This document shows, in pieces, positions 35,165 to 43,500 of a stretch of DNA of 60,197 nucleotides. Below the pieces are notes generated by a model that saw only the letters and a program-made list of their open reading frames with translations, did no database searches and had not been told where the DNA came from. Where the stretch lies: NCBI GenBank assembly GCA_900768785.1, contig CAAGEG010000021.1, positions 1-60,197 on the forward strand, read 5' to 3'. This DNA is from an uncultured Prevotella sp. GTDB taxonomy: Bacteria; Bacteroidota; Bacteroidia; Bacteroidales; Bacteroidaceae. The stretch's first letter is position 1, and each line of letters starts with the position of its first letter. Made by a program: the position numbers and the translations under genes.

Positions 35165-36619
35165 TTAGTTAACAAACTCTGTCTGGATGTCTTCCAATCC
35201 CAACTTATTCAAACGTCCACGCCAAACCGTACCGTCACTTCCACAGAATATCCAAAGATAGTTGTCTTTGTCAACCGTCATGGCAAACTTGTCACTTCCT
35301 TGATTATCCATTTTAGATGGCAAGACATATAATTCATCTTTATGCCATGTGAGACCAAAATCTTCGCTTACATATAGCTTTTCAAATGCTTTTGCAGTGC
35401 TCTTGCCTAGTCCCTTACCTCCAAGTGCTATCATCTTTCCGCCATAAGGCATAGATTGTATGTTGGACAAACGAGGCAATCGAGAATTGTTATTCTCATT
35501 ACAAGGTAGCCATTTGTGAGTATTTGAAGTGCCGTGCTCTTCTATCTTGTTCCATACCATTGCTACAGAATCTTCTGGATAAGTCGCAACATCACGATTA
35601 CCAACAAACACTATGCGTTCTCCATTTTTGTCTGTTGCCATAGTAAAGCTGCCAAAACCTGTACAAGAAGTAGGTATATATTGCTTTTCGTCGCTGTCAA
35701 CAATATCTTCTTCAGCCCATGATTTGCCGTTATCCTTGCTGCAAACGATATTTCCATTATTGTCCAAGCCATATATATAAACCTTACCAACACCTATAAG
35801 GGTAGCAGGCATTATAGAGCCTGAAAATTCTTCTGCTGTCCACGAAGAACAGTCTGTTGAACTAAACAACTTGTTTCCACTCTTTAAATAAACAGCATTA
35901 TTGCCTGCAACCAAGCTTTTATATGCATCAGCCTCTAATGAAGCGTTTAAATCTACCTTTGTCCATGAAGTTCCATCCGCTACATTTGAAACATAAAGCA
36001 TTGTGTTTTGTTCATTAGAACCTGCAACAAGCACCAAATCCTTAAAGGAAACGGCTCTTATATCCGACAAAGCAACTATTTCCGGCATCACTGCTATATC
36101 TTTCCAAACAAAAGAATCAGGATCTTCTTCATACATATTAAGGGTTACAGTATATACTCTATGTCCTGTGCCGTCTGTTGAAAAGATATGAAATTCGCGT
36201 GGTACACCAAAATTAATTGAGTCTGAACTATTAAAATAATTCAACGTATCGCTATCTATATCTTTAATAGTAATAATACCTGAGTTTTTTGAACTTATAC
36301 TGCATATCACATGTGTGGTATCTGTTCCGACAGGTAGCTTATCGGTATTATAAATTGTTCTTTTTATCTGGTCTATATAGAATTTATAATTACTGCCATC
36401 TATTTCTACTTTATAGATACTATCAACGGGATTGCCTTCTTCATCAAAACTTGAAGTTGCTTTTGTAGTGAGATATCTATTAAGAGTACCCAAAGAGAAC
36501 TGTGTTATGGCTGTATCATTATAAAGTAAAACTTCGGTATCTGTGTCATCACTAAGACACGAAATCAACAAAATAATTGATGAAAATATTATAGCGAGTG
36601 ATTGGATTGTCGTTTTCAT
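35165..36619 (-). CDS. DUF6242-type lipoprotein with propeller-like repeats
   Basis: 484-residue lipoprotein. The start is taken at 36619, which gives MKTTIQSLAIIFSSIILLIS, followed by the lipobox cysteine (LLISC, Cys21); a longer frame adds ten unlikely residues. A beta-rich N-terminal part (about 30-180) is followed by Asp/Ser/Trp motifs like those of sialidase or BNR propellers (VCSKDNGKSWAEED, YVSEDFGLTWHKDE). I associate this with DUF6242, which sits next to porG in many Bacteroidales; PG0188 of P. gingivalis holds the same position. Function unknown; a link to T9SS or BAM is inference from synteny. Confidence 0.75.
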   Translation of the reverse strand: MKTTIQSLAIIFSSIILLISCLSDDTDTEVLLYNDTAITQFSLGTLNRYLTTKATSSFDEEGNPVDSIYKVEIDGSNYKFYIDQIKRTIYNTDKLPVGTDTTHVICSISSKNSGIITIKDIDSDTLNYFNSSDSINFGVPREFHIFSTDGTGHRVYTVTLNMYEEDPDSFVWKDIAVMPEIVALSDIRAVSFKDLVLVAGSNEQNTMLYVSNVADGTSWTKVDLNASLEADAYKSLVAGNNAVYLKSGNKLFSSTDCSSWTAEEFSGSIMPATLIGVGKVYIYGLDNNGNIVCSKDNGKSWAEEDIVDSDEKQYIPTSCTGFGSFTMATDKNGERIVFVGNRDVATYPEDSVAMVWNKIEEHGTSNTHKWLPCNENNNSRLPRLSNIQSMPYGGKMIALGGKGLGKSTAKAFEKLYVSEDFGLTWHKDELYVLPSKMDNQGSDKFAMTVDKDNYLWIFCGSDGTVWRGRLNKLGLEDIQTEFVN

Positions 36620-36646
36620 TAACAGAACATTTTTTATTTTTAGCTG

Positions 36647-36654
36647 CAAATTTA
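36647..36654 (-). promoter_or_regulatory. -7 box for the DUF6242-porG-uppS-bamA operon
   Basis: TAAATTTG on the minus strand lies 28 bases before the DUF6242 ATG chosen here and inside any longer version of that gene, which supports the shorter start. Confidence 0.55.
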
Positions 36655-36716
36655 ATTAGATTTCCTTAAAAACACTCTCTTTTCTGTGCTTTATTATTTA
36701 TAAATATGTATAATTT

Positions 36717-36752
36717 GGACTTTTTTATATTGTTATACAATATTTTAAGTCC
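36717..36752. terminator. Hairpin, possible second terminator
   Basis: GGACTT and AAGTCC enclose ATATTGT-TAT-ACAATAT, giving a long AT-rich stem with two paired blocks. TTTT follows on the plus strand. It may back up the terminator at 36791 or insulate the next promoter. Confidence 0.45.
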
Positions 36753-36790
36753 TTTTATGATAATGAATTATGAATATAATAATAAAAAAA

Positions 36791-36821
36791 GAGAACGCTA
36801 TGACTCTCTCACGCCGTTCTC
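36791..36821 (-). terminator. Terminator of the 31-aa ORF
   Basis: GAGAACG and CGTTCTC pair around a 17-base loop. On the minus strand TTTTTTT follows directly. It begins 9 bases past the small ORF stop codon. Confidence 0.7.
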
Positions 36822-36830
36822 CTAAAAACA

Positions 36831-36926
36831 TCAACGGATGTTTGTGTTTACTAAAACAACAATGCTCAAAATCGTCATTATCGCAAGTAAGCCTAACATG
36901 ACCGTTGTTTCAAAATCTAATAACAT
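36831..36926 (-). CDS. 31-residue predicted single-span membrane peptide
   Basis: A minus-strand ATG at 36926 opens 31 codons ending in TGA: MLLDFETTVMLGLLAIMTIL, then SIVVLVNTNIR. Residues 9-26 are an uninterrupted hydrophobic helix, with an acidic N-terminus (DFE) and one C-terminal Arg. The purine-rich TAAGGTAAAG lies about 5 bases upstream of the ATG. It has its own -7 box about 65 bases upstream and a strong terminator 9 bases after the stop, so it looks like a complete small gene. I do not recognise it. It could be a regulatory micropeptide, a small-complex subunit, or a type I toxin. Confidence 0.55.
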   Translation of the reverse strand: MLLDFETTVMLGLLAIMTILSIVVLVNTNIR

Positions 36927-36991
36927 AATCTTTACCTTAAATCTATCAAACTACTAACCTATGAAATGTAGTATTCTCACGAATACATATG

Positions 36992-36999
36992 CAAATGTA
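36992..36999 (-). promoter_or_regulatory. -7 box for the 31-aa ORF
   Basis: TACATTTG on the minus strand, with a TTG 20 bases upstream inside the palindrome at 37002-37025. Confidence 0.55.
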
Positions 37000-37001
37000 G
37001 C

Positions 37002-37025
37002 ACATTGTGCACGTACACACAATGT
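37002..37025. promoter_or_regulatory. Operator-like palindrome over the -33 region
   Basis: ACATTGTG and CACAATGT are a perfect 8-bp inverted repeat with an 8-base spacer. It covers the position of the -33 element of the small gene, so a bound dimer would block or recruit RNA polymerase. The regulator is unknown. Confidence 0.4.
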
Positions 37026-37378
37026 TAATACCTTTATTTTTTTATATTACATGTACATTTTTGATTTATATCAAATAAATATTCTATTTGTACAAACTAA
37101 TGTATGGAATTTCATATCCCATTAGTTCTTTTTTCCCATGAAATACTCAAGAGATGCAATCATGTTATTCTTATAATAAGTTTCTACATTTTCTTGCAAA
37201 TGATAAAAACATAATGTCAACAAAATAATACGACCAATTTGGTCTTAATAATTATATCAGTTTAGTAGTGGTGTTATTTATAATCGTTATTATTTTGAAG
37301 CTCAACGCTTCATTGGTTTATCTTCAAAGATAAAGACAAAATATGAATAAGAAAAAGTTGATAATATTAGAAAAGAAA

Positions 37379-37442
37379 AATCTGACATTAAATGCCATTA
37401 TAGATAATTTGTATTTTTCTATAAAGAATTTAATGTCAGATT
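37379..37442 (-). terminator. Terminator of pckA
   Basis: AATCTGACATTAAAT and ATTTAATGTCAGATT form a perfect 15-bp stem with an inner TATAG/CTATA pairing. On the minus strand a T-rich tract (TTTTTCTTTTC) follows. It begins 38 bases past the pckA stop. Confidence 0.8.
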
Positions 37443-37479
37443 GTTATTGAATGAAATCACTCAAACTAAGTGATTAATA

Positions 37480-39093
37480 TTAGAGTTTCGGTCCTGCTGC
37501 TACAAGAGCTTTTCCTGCATCGTTTCCTTCGTATTTTGCAAAGTTCTTGATAAAGCGTCCTGCGAGGTCTTTTGCTTTCTCTTCCCATTGTGAAGCCTCT
37601 GCATAGGTATCACGTGGGTCAAGGATGTTAGGATCAACACCAGGAAGAGATGTAGGAACTTCAAAGTCAAACATTGGTATCTTCTTTGTTGGAGCATCAT
37701 TTATTGAGCCGTCAAGAATTGCGTCAATAATACCACGTGTGTCTTTGATAGAGATACGTTTGCCTGTTCCATTCCAACCTGTATTTACGAGATATGCCTT
37801 AGCGCCACTCTTCTCCATTTTCTTTACGAGTTCCTCTGCATATTTTGTAGGGTGTAATTCAAGGAATGCTTGTCCGAAACATGCTGAGAAAGTGGGAGTT
37901 GGCTCTGTAATACCGCGTTCTGTGCCTGCGAGTTTAGCTGTAAATCCTGACAAGAAGTAATATTTTGTCTGTTCAGGTGTAAGAATAGAAACCGGAGGAA
38001 GAACTCCAAATGCATCTGCTGACAAGAAAATTACTTGTTTAGCTGCCGGAGCGTGGCTTATTGGGCGAACGATGTTTTCGATATGATAGATTGGATAAGA
38101 AACACGAGTGTTTTCTGTTGTGCTCTTGTCTGTGAAGTCTATTTTACCATTTTCGTCAACTGTAACGTTTTCAAGAAGTGCGTCACGACGAATAGCATTA
38201 TAGATATCAGGTTCGCTGTCTTTGTCAAGGTTAATAACCTTTGCATAACATCCACCTTCAAAGTTGAAGACTCCGTTGTCGTCCCATCCATGCTCATCAT
38301 CACCAATGAGAAGACGTTTCGGATCTGTTGAAAGAGTTGTTTTTCCTGTTCCTGAAAGTCCGAAGAATATTGCTGTATTCTCACCATTTTTATCACAGTT
38401 AGCAGAGCAGTGCATAGATGCTATACCTTTCAGAGGGAGGAAGTAGTTCATCATTGAGAACATACCTTTCTTCATTTCACCGCCATACCATGTGTTGATA
38501 ATTACTTGCTCTCTTGAAGTTACGTTAAACACAACTGCTGTTTCAGAGTTGAGTCCAAGTTCTTTGTAGTTTTCAACTTTAGCTTTTGAAGCATTATAAA
38601 CGATGAAGTCGGGCTCAAAATCTTCCAGTTCTTCTGCTGTAGGACGTATAAACATGTTGGTTACAAAGTGTGCCTGCCATGCAACTTCCATAATGAAACG
38701 AACAGCCATTCGTGTGTCTTTGTTTGCTCCGCAGAAACCATCTACAACATAAAGTTTCTTTCCTGAAAGTTCTTTTTTTGCTATATCTTTTACAGCGACC
38801 CATGCTTCTTGTGACGCAGGTTTGTTGTCGTTCTTATATTCCTCTGAAGTCCACCATACGGTGTCTTTAGAGTTTTCATCCATAACAATAAACTTGTCTT
38901 TAGGAGAACGTCCTGTATATATACCTGTCATGACGTTAACTGCACCAAGTTCTGTTGTCTGACCTTTGTCAAAACCTGTTAGGTTTTCTTTTGTTTCCTC
39001 TTCAAACAATACCTCATAAGATGGATTATACACGACCTCTGTGGTTCCTGTAATTCCATACTTTTCTAATACTGACTTATCAAACTTTGCCAT
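37480..39093 (-). CDS. pckA: Phosphoenolpyruvate carboxykinase (ATP)
   Basis: 537-residue enzyme linking PEP and oxaloacetate. In fermenting Bacteroidales it usually works in the carboxylating direction toward succinate. The P-loop FFGLSGTGKTTLS (about 243-255), the kinase-2-like LLIGDDEHGWDD, the substrate site MTGIYTGRSPKDKFIVMDEN (about 55-74) and VNTGWNGTGKRISIKDTRGI near the C-terminus are all intact. Length is standard. It has a textbook promoter (TAnnTTTG with TTTG 19 bases upstream) and a strong terminator, so it is expected to be monocistronic and highly expressed. Confidence 0.97.
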   Translation of the reverse strand: MAKFDKSVLEKYGITGTTEVVYNPSYEVLFEEETKENLTGFDKGQTTELGAVNVMTGIYTGRSPKDKFIVMDENSKDTVWWTSEEYKNDNKPASQEAWVAVKDIAKKELSGKKLYVVDGFCGANKDTRMAVRFIMEVAWQAHFVTNMFIRPTAEELEDFEPDFIVYNASKAKVENYKELGLNSETAVVFNVTSREQVIINTWYGGEMKKGMFSMMNYFLPLKGIASMHCSANCDKNGENTAIFFGLSGTGKTTLSTDPKRLLIGDDEHGWDDNGVFNFEGGCYAKVINLDKDSEPDIYNAIRRDALLENVTVDENGKIDFTDKSTTENTRVSYPIYHIENIVRPISHAPAAKQVIFLSADAFGVLPPVSILTPEQTKYYFLSGFTAKLAGTERGITEPTPTFSACFGQAFLELHPTKYAEELVKKMEKSGAKAYLVNTGWNGTGKRISIKDTRGIIDAILDGSINDAPTKKIPMFDFEVPTSLPGVDPNILDPRDTYAEASQWEEKAKDLAGRFIKNFAKYEGNDAGKALVAAGPKL

Positions 39094-39145
39094 TTTTAAT
39101 TAATATATTAAAAGTGAATATTATCTTATATTTTAATTTGCGTTG

Positions 39146-39176
39146 CAAAGGTAGCAATTTTTAAAATACCGACAAA
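39146..39176 (-). promoter_or_regulatory. Promoter of pckA (-33 TTTG, -7 TACCTTTG)
   Basis: TACCTTTG at 39146-39153 and TTTG at 39173-39176 on the minus strand, 19 bases apart. This is the best match to the Bacteroidota consensus in the window. Confidence 0.7.
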
Positions 39177-39291
39177 TATCGTATATTACAAAAAAAACAA
39201 TTCTTGAAGTATTTTAGGTTAAAGTATTAAAAAATGAGGTAACGCTAAACGGTTTTGTAATTTCAAGTTGACAATAATCGAGATAAATGTT

Positions 39292-39299
39292 TATATTTG
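39292..39299 (+). promoter_or_regulatory. -7 box for upp
   Basis: TATATTTG with a TTG 21 bases upstream; about 42 bases before the upp ATG. Confidence 0.55.
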
Positions 39300-39341
39300 C
39301 ATGAGTTAAGAATATGGATAATTTTATAAAAATTATTATTT

Positions 39342-40001
39342 ATGCAAGTAATAAACTTCAGTAACACAAATTCTATTATCAATCGCTACATGGCAGAGAT
39401 GAGAGATGCCGAATATCAGAAGAATCGGCTTCTTTTTAGAAATAATATCATGCGAATTGGCGAATTGGAGGCTTATGAAATAAGCAAGACTTTTGAGTAT
39501 GAGCCGAGTGATGTTACAACCCCTTTGGGTATTGCCCGGATTAATCTTCCTAAGGATGATGTTATATTAGCGACAATTTTTAGAGCAGGCCTTCCTTTTC
39601 ACACGGGCTTTTTGAATATTTTTGACCATGCGGGTAATGCTTTTGTGAGTGCTTATCGTGAATATACCGATAATTCTCATACGGAGGTTGGCATACATGT
39701 TGAGTATCTTGCTACGCCAGACATTAATGACAAGACACTCATAATAGCCGATCCGATGTTGGCAACGGGCGGTTCTATGGAGTTGGGATATAAGGCTTTT
39801 CTTACTAAAGGTTGCCCTAAGCGTATCCACATAGCGTGTGTTATAGCTACTCCTGAGGGTATAGAGCATATTCAAAAGACCCTTCCGAATGATAAGACAA
39901 CTATTTGGTGTGCTGCTATTGATCCGGGACTTAATGAGCATAAATATATTGTTCCAGGTTTTGGTGATGCCGGCGACTTGTGCTTTGGCGGTAAATTATA
40001 A
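39342..40001 (+). CDS. upp: Uracil phosphoribosyltransferase
   Basis: 219-residue PRTase that salvages uracil to UMP with PRPP. The PRPP loop is ADPMLATGGSM (about 137-147). ILATIFRAGLPFHTGFLNIF (about 85-104), AIDPGLNEHKYIVPGFGDAG and DLCFGG at the C-terminus are typical of the Upp family. It is slightly longer at the N-terminus than the E. coli enzyme. Divergent from pckA, and convergent with korB across a shared terminator. Confidence 0.95.
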   Translation: MQVINFSNTNSIINRYMAEMRDAEYQKNRLLFRNNIMRIGELEAYEISKTFEYEPSDVTTPLGIARINLPKDDVILATIFRAGLPFHTGFLNIFDHAGNAFVSAYREYTDNSHTEVGIHVEYLATPDINDKTLIIADPMLATGGSMELGYKAFLTKGCPKRIHIACVIATPEGIEHIQKTLPNDKTTIWCAAIDPGLNEHKYIVPGFGDAGDLCFGGKL

Positions 40002-40026
40002 CAGCTTGTTAATTAGGAATAGAAAA

Positions 40027-40082
40027 GGCGGGTTATCTGCATTAACGTGTTTGGTTAAACTTTTACAGACGCCCGCCTTTTT
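40027..40082. terminator. Bidirectional terminator between upp and korB
   Basis: AAAAGGCGGG and CCCGCCTTTTT form a GC-rich stem with T-runs on both strands. The 39-base loop contains TTAACGTGTTTGGTTAA, itself partly palindromic and sharing the GTGTTT core of the 22-bp repeats. Confidence 0.7.
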
Positions 40083-40099
40083 GCTTGATGTGAGGATTG

Positions 40100-41104
40100 T
40101 TATTTAACTTCCCAAATATCGTTTGTTTCCAATAATTCGGTGAAGTTGTGATATTTTTTCTTTTCTTTAATTTCTTCAACTTGCTTGTTTACAGCTTCCT
40201 CGTATGTGGGCGCTTCTACGTCACGTATTACTCCAAGTGCTACGGGGAATCCATGTTCGTTGTCCATCATAGCAAGTTTTAGTTGTAGCGTATTGTCTTC
40301 ACAATGTGCATCGTGTATAAGGATATCTTTTTCCGTTATACCGTTTTCGCCAATTTTTACCACCTTCAGTCCAAAGCCATCTTGTACAAGTCCAAACTCA
40401 TTGTTCTCGCCAAATAACAACGGTTCGCCATGTTTTACATAAATGGTATTTTTCTTTCGTCCTTCTTTGTTGTAAACAGCGTCATAACATCCGTTATTGA
40501 AGATAACACAGTTTTGCAATATTTCGCACACTGATGCTCCTTTATGTTTGTGTGCGGCTTTGAGGATATCTATTGTGCCTGCTGCATCTGTTGCTACGGC
40601 ACGTGCGAAGAAATGTCCTCTTGCACCGAAACACAATTCTGCGGGCAAGAACGGATCTTCAACAGTTCCATAAGGAGACGACTTACTTACGAAACCTCTT
40701 GGTGATGTTGGCGAATATTGACCTTTGGTAAGACCATATATGCGGTTGTTTAGCAATATCATATTAATGTCTATATTGCGACGCATGGCATGTATGAAAT
40801 GGTTACCACCAATTGCAAGTCCATCTCCATCACCACTTATCTGCCATATAGTGAGATTCGGGTTTGCCACTTTTGCTCCGGTAGCTATTGATGCCGCACG
40901 TCCATGTATTGTCTGCATGGCATATGTGTTAACATAATAAGGTAGTCGGCTGGAACAACCTATACCTGAAATAACGGCTGTTTGATGTGGAGGAACGCCT
41001 ATTTCTGCCATTGCCTTATGTAGTGATGCGAGAAAAAAATGGTCGCCACATCCCGGACACCAACGAGGTTGTCCTTTTTTATAATCTTGTGCTGTATATT
41101 CCAT
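40100..41104 (-). CDS. korB: 2-oxoacid:ferredoxin oxidoreductase, beta subunit (2-oxoglutarate type)
   Basis: 334-residue TPP-binding subunit. It has WCPGCGDHFFLASLHKAMAE (about 14-33) and GIGCSSRLPYY with Fe-S cysteines. WQISGDGDGLAIGGNHFIHA (about 88-107) is the Mg/TPP motif, followed by NNRIYGLTKGQYSPTSPRG, a block typical of KorB rather than PorB. It uses ferredoxin to interconvert succinyl-CoA and 2-oxoglutarate, feeding glutamate synthesis in anaerobes. It lies 52 bases after korA; no separate ferredoxin-type delta subunit is present. Confidence 0.92.
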   Translation of the reverse strand: MEYTAQDYKKGQPRWCPGCGDHFFLASLHKAMAEIGVPPHQTAVISGIGCSSRLPYYVNTYAMQTIHGRAASIATGAKVANPNLTIWQISGDGDGLAIGGNHFIHAMRRNIDINMILLNNRIYGLTKGQYSPTSPRGFVSKSSPYGTVEDPFLPAELCFGARGHFFARAVATDAAGTIDILKAAHKHKGASVCEILQNCVIFNNGCYDAVYNKEGRKKNTIYVKHGEPLLFGENNEFGLVQDGFGLKVVKIGENGITEKDILIHDAHCEDNTLQLKLAMMDNEHGFPVALGVIRDVEAPTYEEAVNKQVEEIKEKKKYHNFTELLETNDIWEVK

Positions 41105-41156
41105 AATTATAATTGTTCTTAGAAGAAACTCTTAAAAATTCTATTGATAATGGATA

Positions 41157-43007
41157 TTAACTCTGTAATATTTTTGAGAAGGCTTTGACAAGTTCTTCTA
41201 CGACAAATGGCTGTCCCTTAACTTCATTGAACTGATATGGCGCAAATCCGTCCACGTTCATGCGTAAGAAGGCTGCAAACTGTCCGAGATTTTGTTCTGC
41301 CACAACCACTTTCTTATATTTGGTAAGCACTTCTTGGGTATTTGCCGGCAGCGGGTTGATATAGCTGAAATGTGCGAGAGCCACTTTATTTCCGGCTGCT
41401 CTTAGCTCGTCCATTGCCGAATATAGATGTCCGTATGTGCCTCCGAAACCTACTATCAACAAGTCTGCATCATCTTTATCTCCCAAGACTTCAACGTCGG
41501 GAACAGGTATCTTTTGTATTTTTGCTGCGCGCAGACGGCACATCTTGTCATGGTTTTCGGGGTTGGTAGATATGGCACCTGTGTCTCCGTCTTTTTCCAA
41601 TCCTCCCAATATGTGTGTAAAACCCTCTGTTCCGGGTATTGCCCAATAACGGGCTCCTGTTTCCGGGTCTCTCTTATATGGTGTATAAGAACCTTTTTGT
41701 TCTTCTGTTGCATAGTGAGGACGTATGTCGGGCAACTTGTTAATGTCTGGCAATTTCCATGCAGCAGAGCCGTTAGCCACGTATGCATCAGTAAGAAGCA
41801 CAACGGGAGTCAAATGTTCCAAAGCCATTTTTGCTGCTGCATATACGGCATCAAAACAGTTTGTAGGGCTTGTTGCTGCTATTACCGGCATTGGCGACTC
41901 ACCATTACGTCCAAACAAGGCTTGCAATAGGTCTGTTTGTTCGCTCTTTGTTGGTAGTCCGGTTGATGGTCCTCCTCGTTGAACATCAATAACCACAAGT
42001 GGAAGCTCGTCAATAACGGCAAGGTTCATGGCTTCTGATTTAAGACAGATACCCGGTCCTGATGTTGATGTTGCGGCAAGTGCGCCTGCAAAAGATGCGC
42101 CAATGGCACTTGCACAGCCGGATATTTCGTCTTCACATTGTACTGTTACAACACCGCATGACTTGTGTTTTGCCAATTCGTGCAATATGTCTGTAGCCGG
42201 TGTTATAGGGTATGAACCGAGATAAAGTTTCAGACCGGCCTTCTCAGCCGCTGCTATCAATCCGTAAGCTGTTGCCTTGTTTCCGGTGATATCCATATAG
42301 CGACCTTTTACCTTGTTCTTTGACTCTATGCGATATGTTGCGGGAACACCGGCATGTGTGTTGTGACCATAGTCGTAACCTGCATTTACCACTTTTATAT
42401 TGCTTTCGGCAATAGCAGGCTTCTTGGCAAATTTCTCACGGAGGAAAGCTGTTACAAAGTCCAAATTGCGGTTAAACAGCCAACAAACAATTCCTAACGC
42501 AAACATATTGCGACATTTTAGTATTGACTTGTTGTCCATACCGCTATCGGCAAGACAGTCTTTTACCATTTGAGTTATAGGACATGCCACTACGCGATCA
42601 GGGTCTATACCCATTTCACCAAGATAATCATCTGTTTTAAACTCCGCTCTCTGCAAATCTTTGGCACCAAAGCTATCTGTATCTATAATTATTGTTGCTT
42701 GCGGTTTGGCATATCTATATTGTGTTTTCAATGCAGCTGCATTCATTGCCACAAGCACATCACATTTGTCTCCGGGTGTATATGCTTTGCCACCGGCGAT
42801 ATGTACCTGAAAACCTGAGACACCGGTTAGCGAACCTTGCGGGGCACGAATGTCTGCCGGATAGTCCGGAAATGTTGATATCCCGTTACCTATCGTTGCC
42901 GATACAGTAGAGAATATGTTTCCTGCCAACTGCATACCATCTCCGGAGTCACCGGAGAAACGTACCACCACATCTTCCAAATGTTTTACTTCCAATTCTT
43001 CTGCCAT
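41157..43007 (-). CDS. korA: 2-oxoacid:ferredoxin oxidoreductase, fused gamma-alpha subunit
   Basis: 616-residue subunit with an N-terminal gamma domain (VVRFSGDSGDGMQLAGNIFS, about 11-30; IRAPQGSLTGVSGFQVHIAG) and an alpha domain from about residue 238 (AYGLIAAAEKAGLKLYLGSY then PITPATDILHELA). It forms the catalytic complex with korB. The upstream region has a weak -7 box (GACCTTTG, 43075-43082), a perfect ACGATT/AATCGT hairpin at 43042-43056 in the leader, and a TAATTACAC motif at 43224 that is also found near dapF and glnB. Confidence 0.93.
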   Translation of the reverse strand: MAEELEVKHLEDVVVRFSGDSGDGMQLAGNIFSTVSATIGNGISTFPDYPADIRAPQGSLTGVSGFQVHIAGGKAYTPGDKCDVLVAMNAAALKTQYRYAKPQATIIIDTDSFGAKDLQRAEFKTDDYLGEMGIDPDRVVACPITQMVKDCLADSGMDNKSILKCRNMFALGIVCWLFNRNLDFVTAFLREKFAKKPAIAESNIKVVNAGYDYGHNTHAGVPATYRIESKNKVKGRYMDITGNKATAYGLIAAAEKAGLKLYLGSYPITPATDILHELAKHKSCGVVTVQCEDEISGCASAIGASFAGALAATSTSGPGICLKSEAMNLAVIDELPLVVIDVQRGGPSTGLPTKSEQTDLLQALFGRNGESPMPVIAATSPTNCFDAVYAAAKMALEHLTPVVLLTDAYVANGSAAWKLPDINKLPDIRPHYATEEQKGSYTPYKRDPETGARYWAIPGTEGFTHILGGLEKDGDTGAISTNPENHDKMCRLRAAKIQKIPVPDVEVLGDKDDADLLIVGFGGTYGHLYSAMDELRAAGNKVALAHFSYINPLPANTQEVLTKYKKVVVAEQNLGQFAAFLRMNVDGFAPYQFNEVKGQPFVVEELVKAFSKILQS

Positions 43008-43223
43008 AAATGAAAAATTTTTATCATTCTATTAACATTGCACGATTTTCAATCGTCGTAGTAATAATCAAATGCAAAGGTCGGAAAGTTTATTGAAACG
43101 GCAAAATCTTTTATGTAAAATCTAATGATTTATTTACAAAATCACATGCAAATCTTTAATTTAGTTTCATTATTACGCATAATTTAAAAATTATCCGACA
43201 AAAAGGCACATAATTATTGCTCG

Positions 43224-43232
43224 TAATTACAC
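43224..43232. promoter_or_regulatory. TAATTACAC motif upstream of korA
   Basis: The 11-base word CGTAATTACAC is identical to one at 49580-49590 in the dapF promoter. Confidence 0.3.
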
Positions 43233-43310
43233 CTTAATTATAATAATCAATTAATATGGGCAAATGCTAAAAAGGTATTTTAAGACCCCACAAGTGCATC
43301 CTTTCAAAAT

Positions 43311-43442
43311 CCGACATGTTGATTGGGGATTGAGAACATGTTGTCTATGGGTTGTAAACATAGTGTTTATGAGTCGTAAGTATGGTGTTTAGGCATGCTA
43401 ACTATGGTGTTTATGATGTCTAAACTATATAGTATATGGTTT
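43311..43442 (+). repeat. 22-bp tandem repeat array, site D
   Basis: Six exact 22-bp steps from 43311. The central units begin TAAACATAGTGTTTATGAG, TAAGTATGGTGTTTAGGC and TAACTATGGTGTTTATGA; the outer units are more diverged. Same TAA start and GTGTTTA core as the other sites. Confidence 0.85.
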
Positions 43443-43500
43443 GCTTGCGGAGAACAGGAGATTAGCACGAGCAAACTCTTCTCGTCCTGCGAGCATAAAA

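Larger units (their letters stand above)
36620..37479 (-). other. Gene-poor region with small transcription unit
   Basis: No large gene lies here. From right to left on the minus strand it holds the pckA terminator (37379-37442), an AT-rich stretch with nothing obvious (37026-37378), an operator-like palindrome (37002-37025), a -7 box (36992), a 31-codon ORF, its terminator (36791-36821), a second hairpin (36717-36752), and the promoter of the DUF6242 operon (36647). Confidence 0.6.

Noticed and set aside
41427..41930. 167-codon plus ORF over korA
   Set aside because: Cys/Val/Phe-rich shadow of a strongly conserved minus-strand gene.
43311..43442. CRISPR array
   Set aside because: The 22-bp units are directly joined with no unique spacers, units are degenerate, and no cas gene is in the window.
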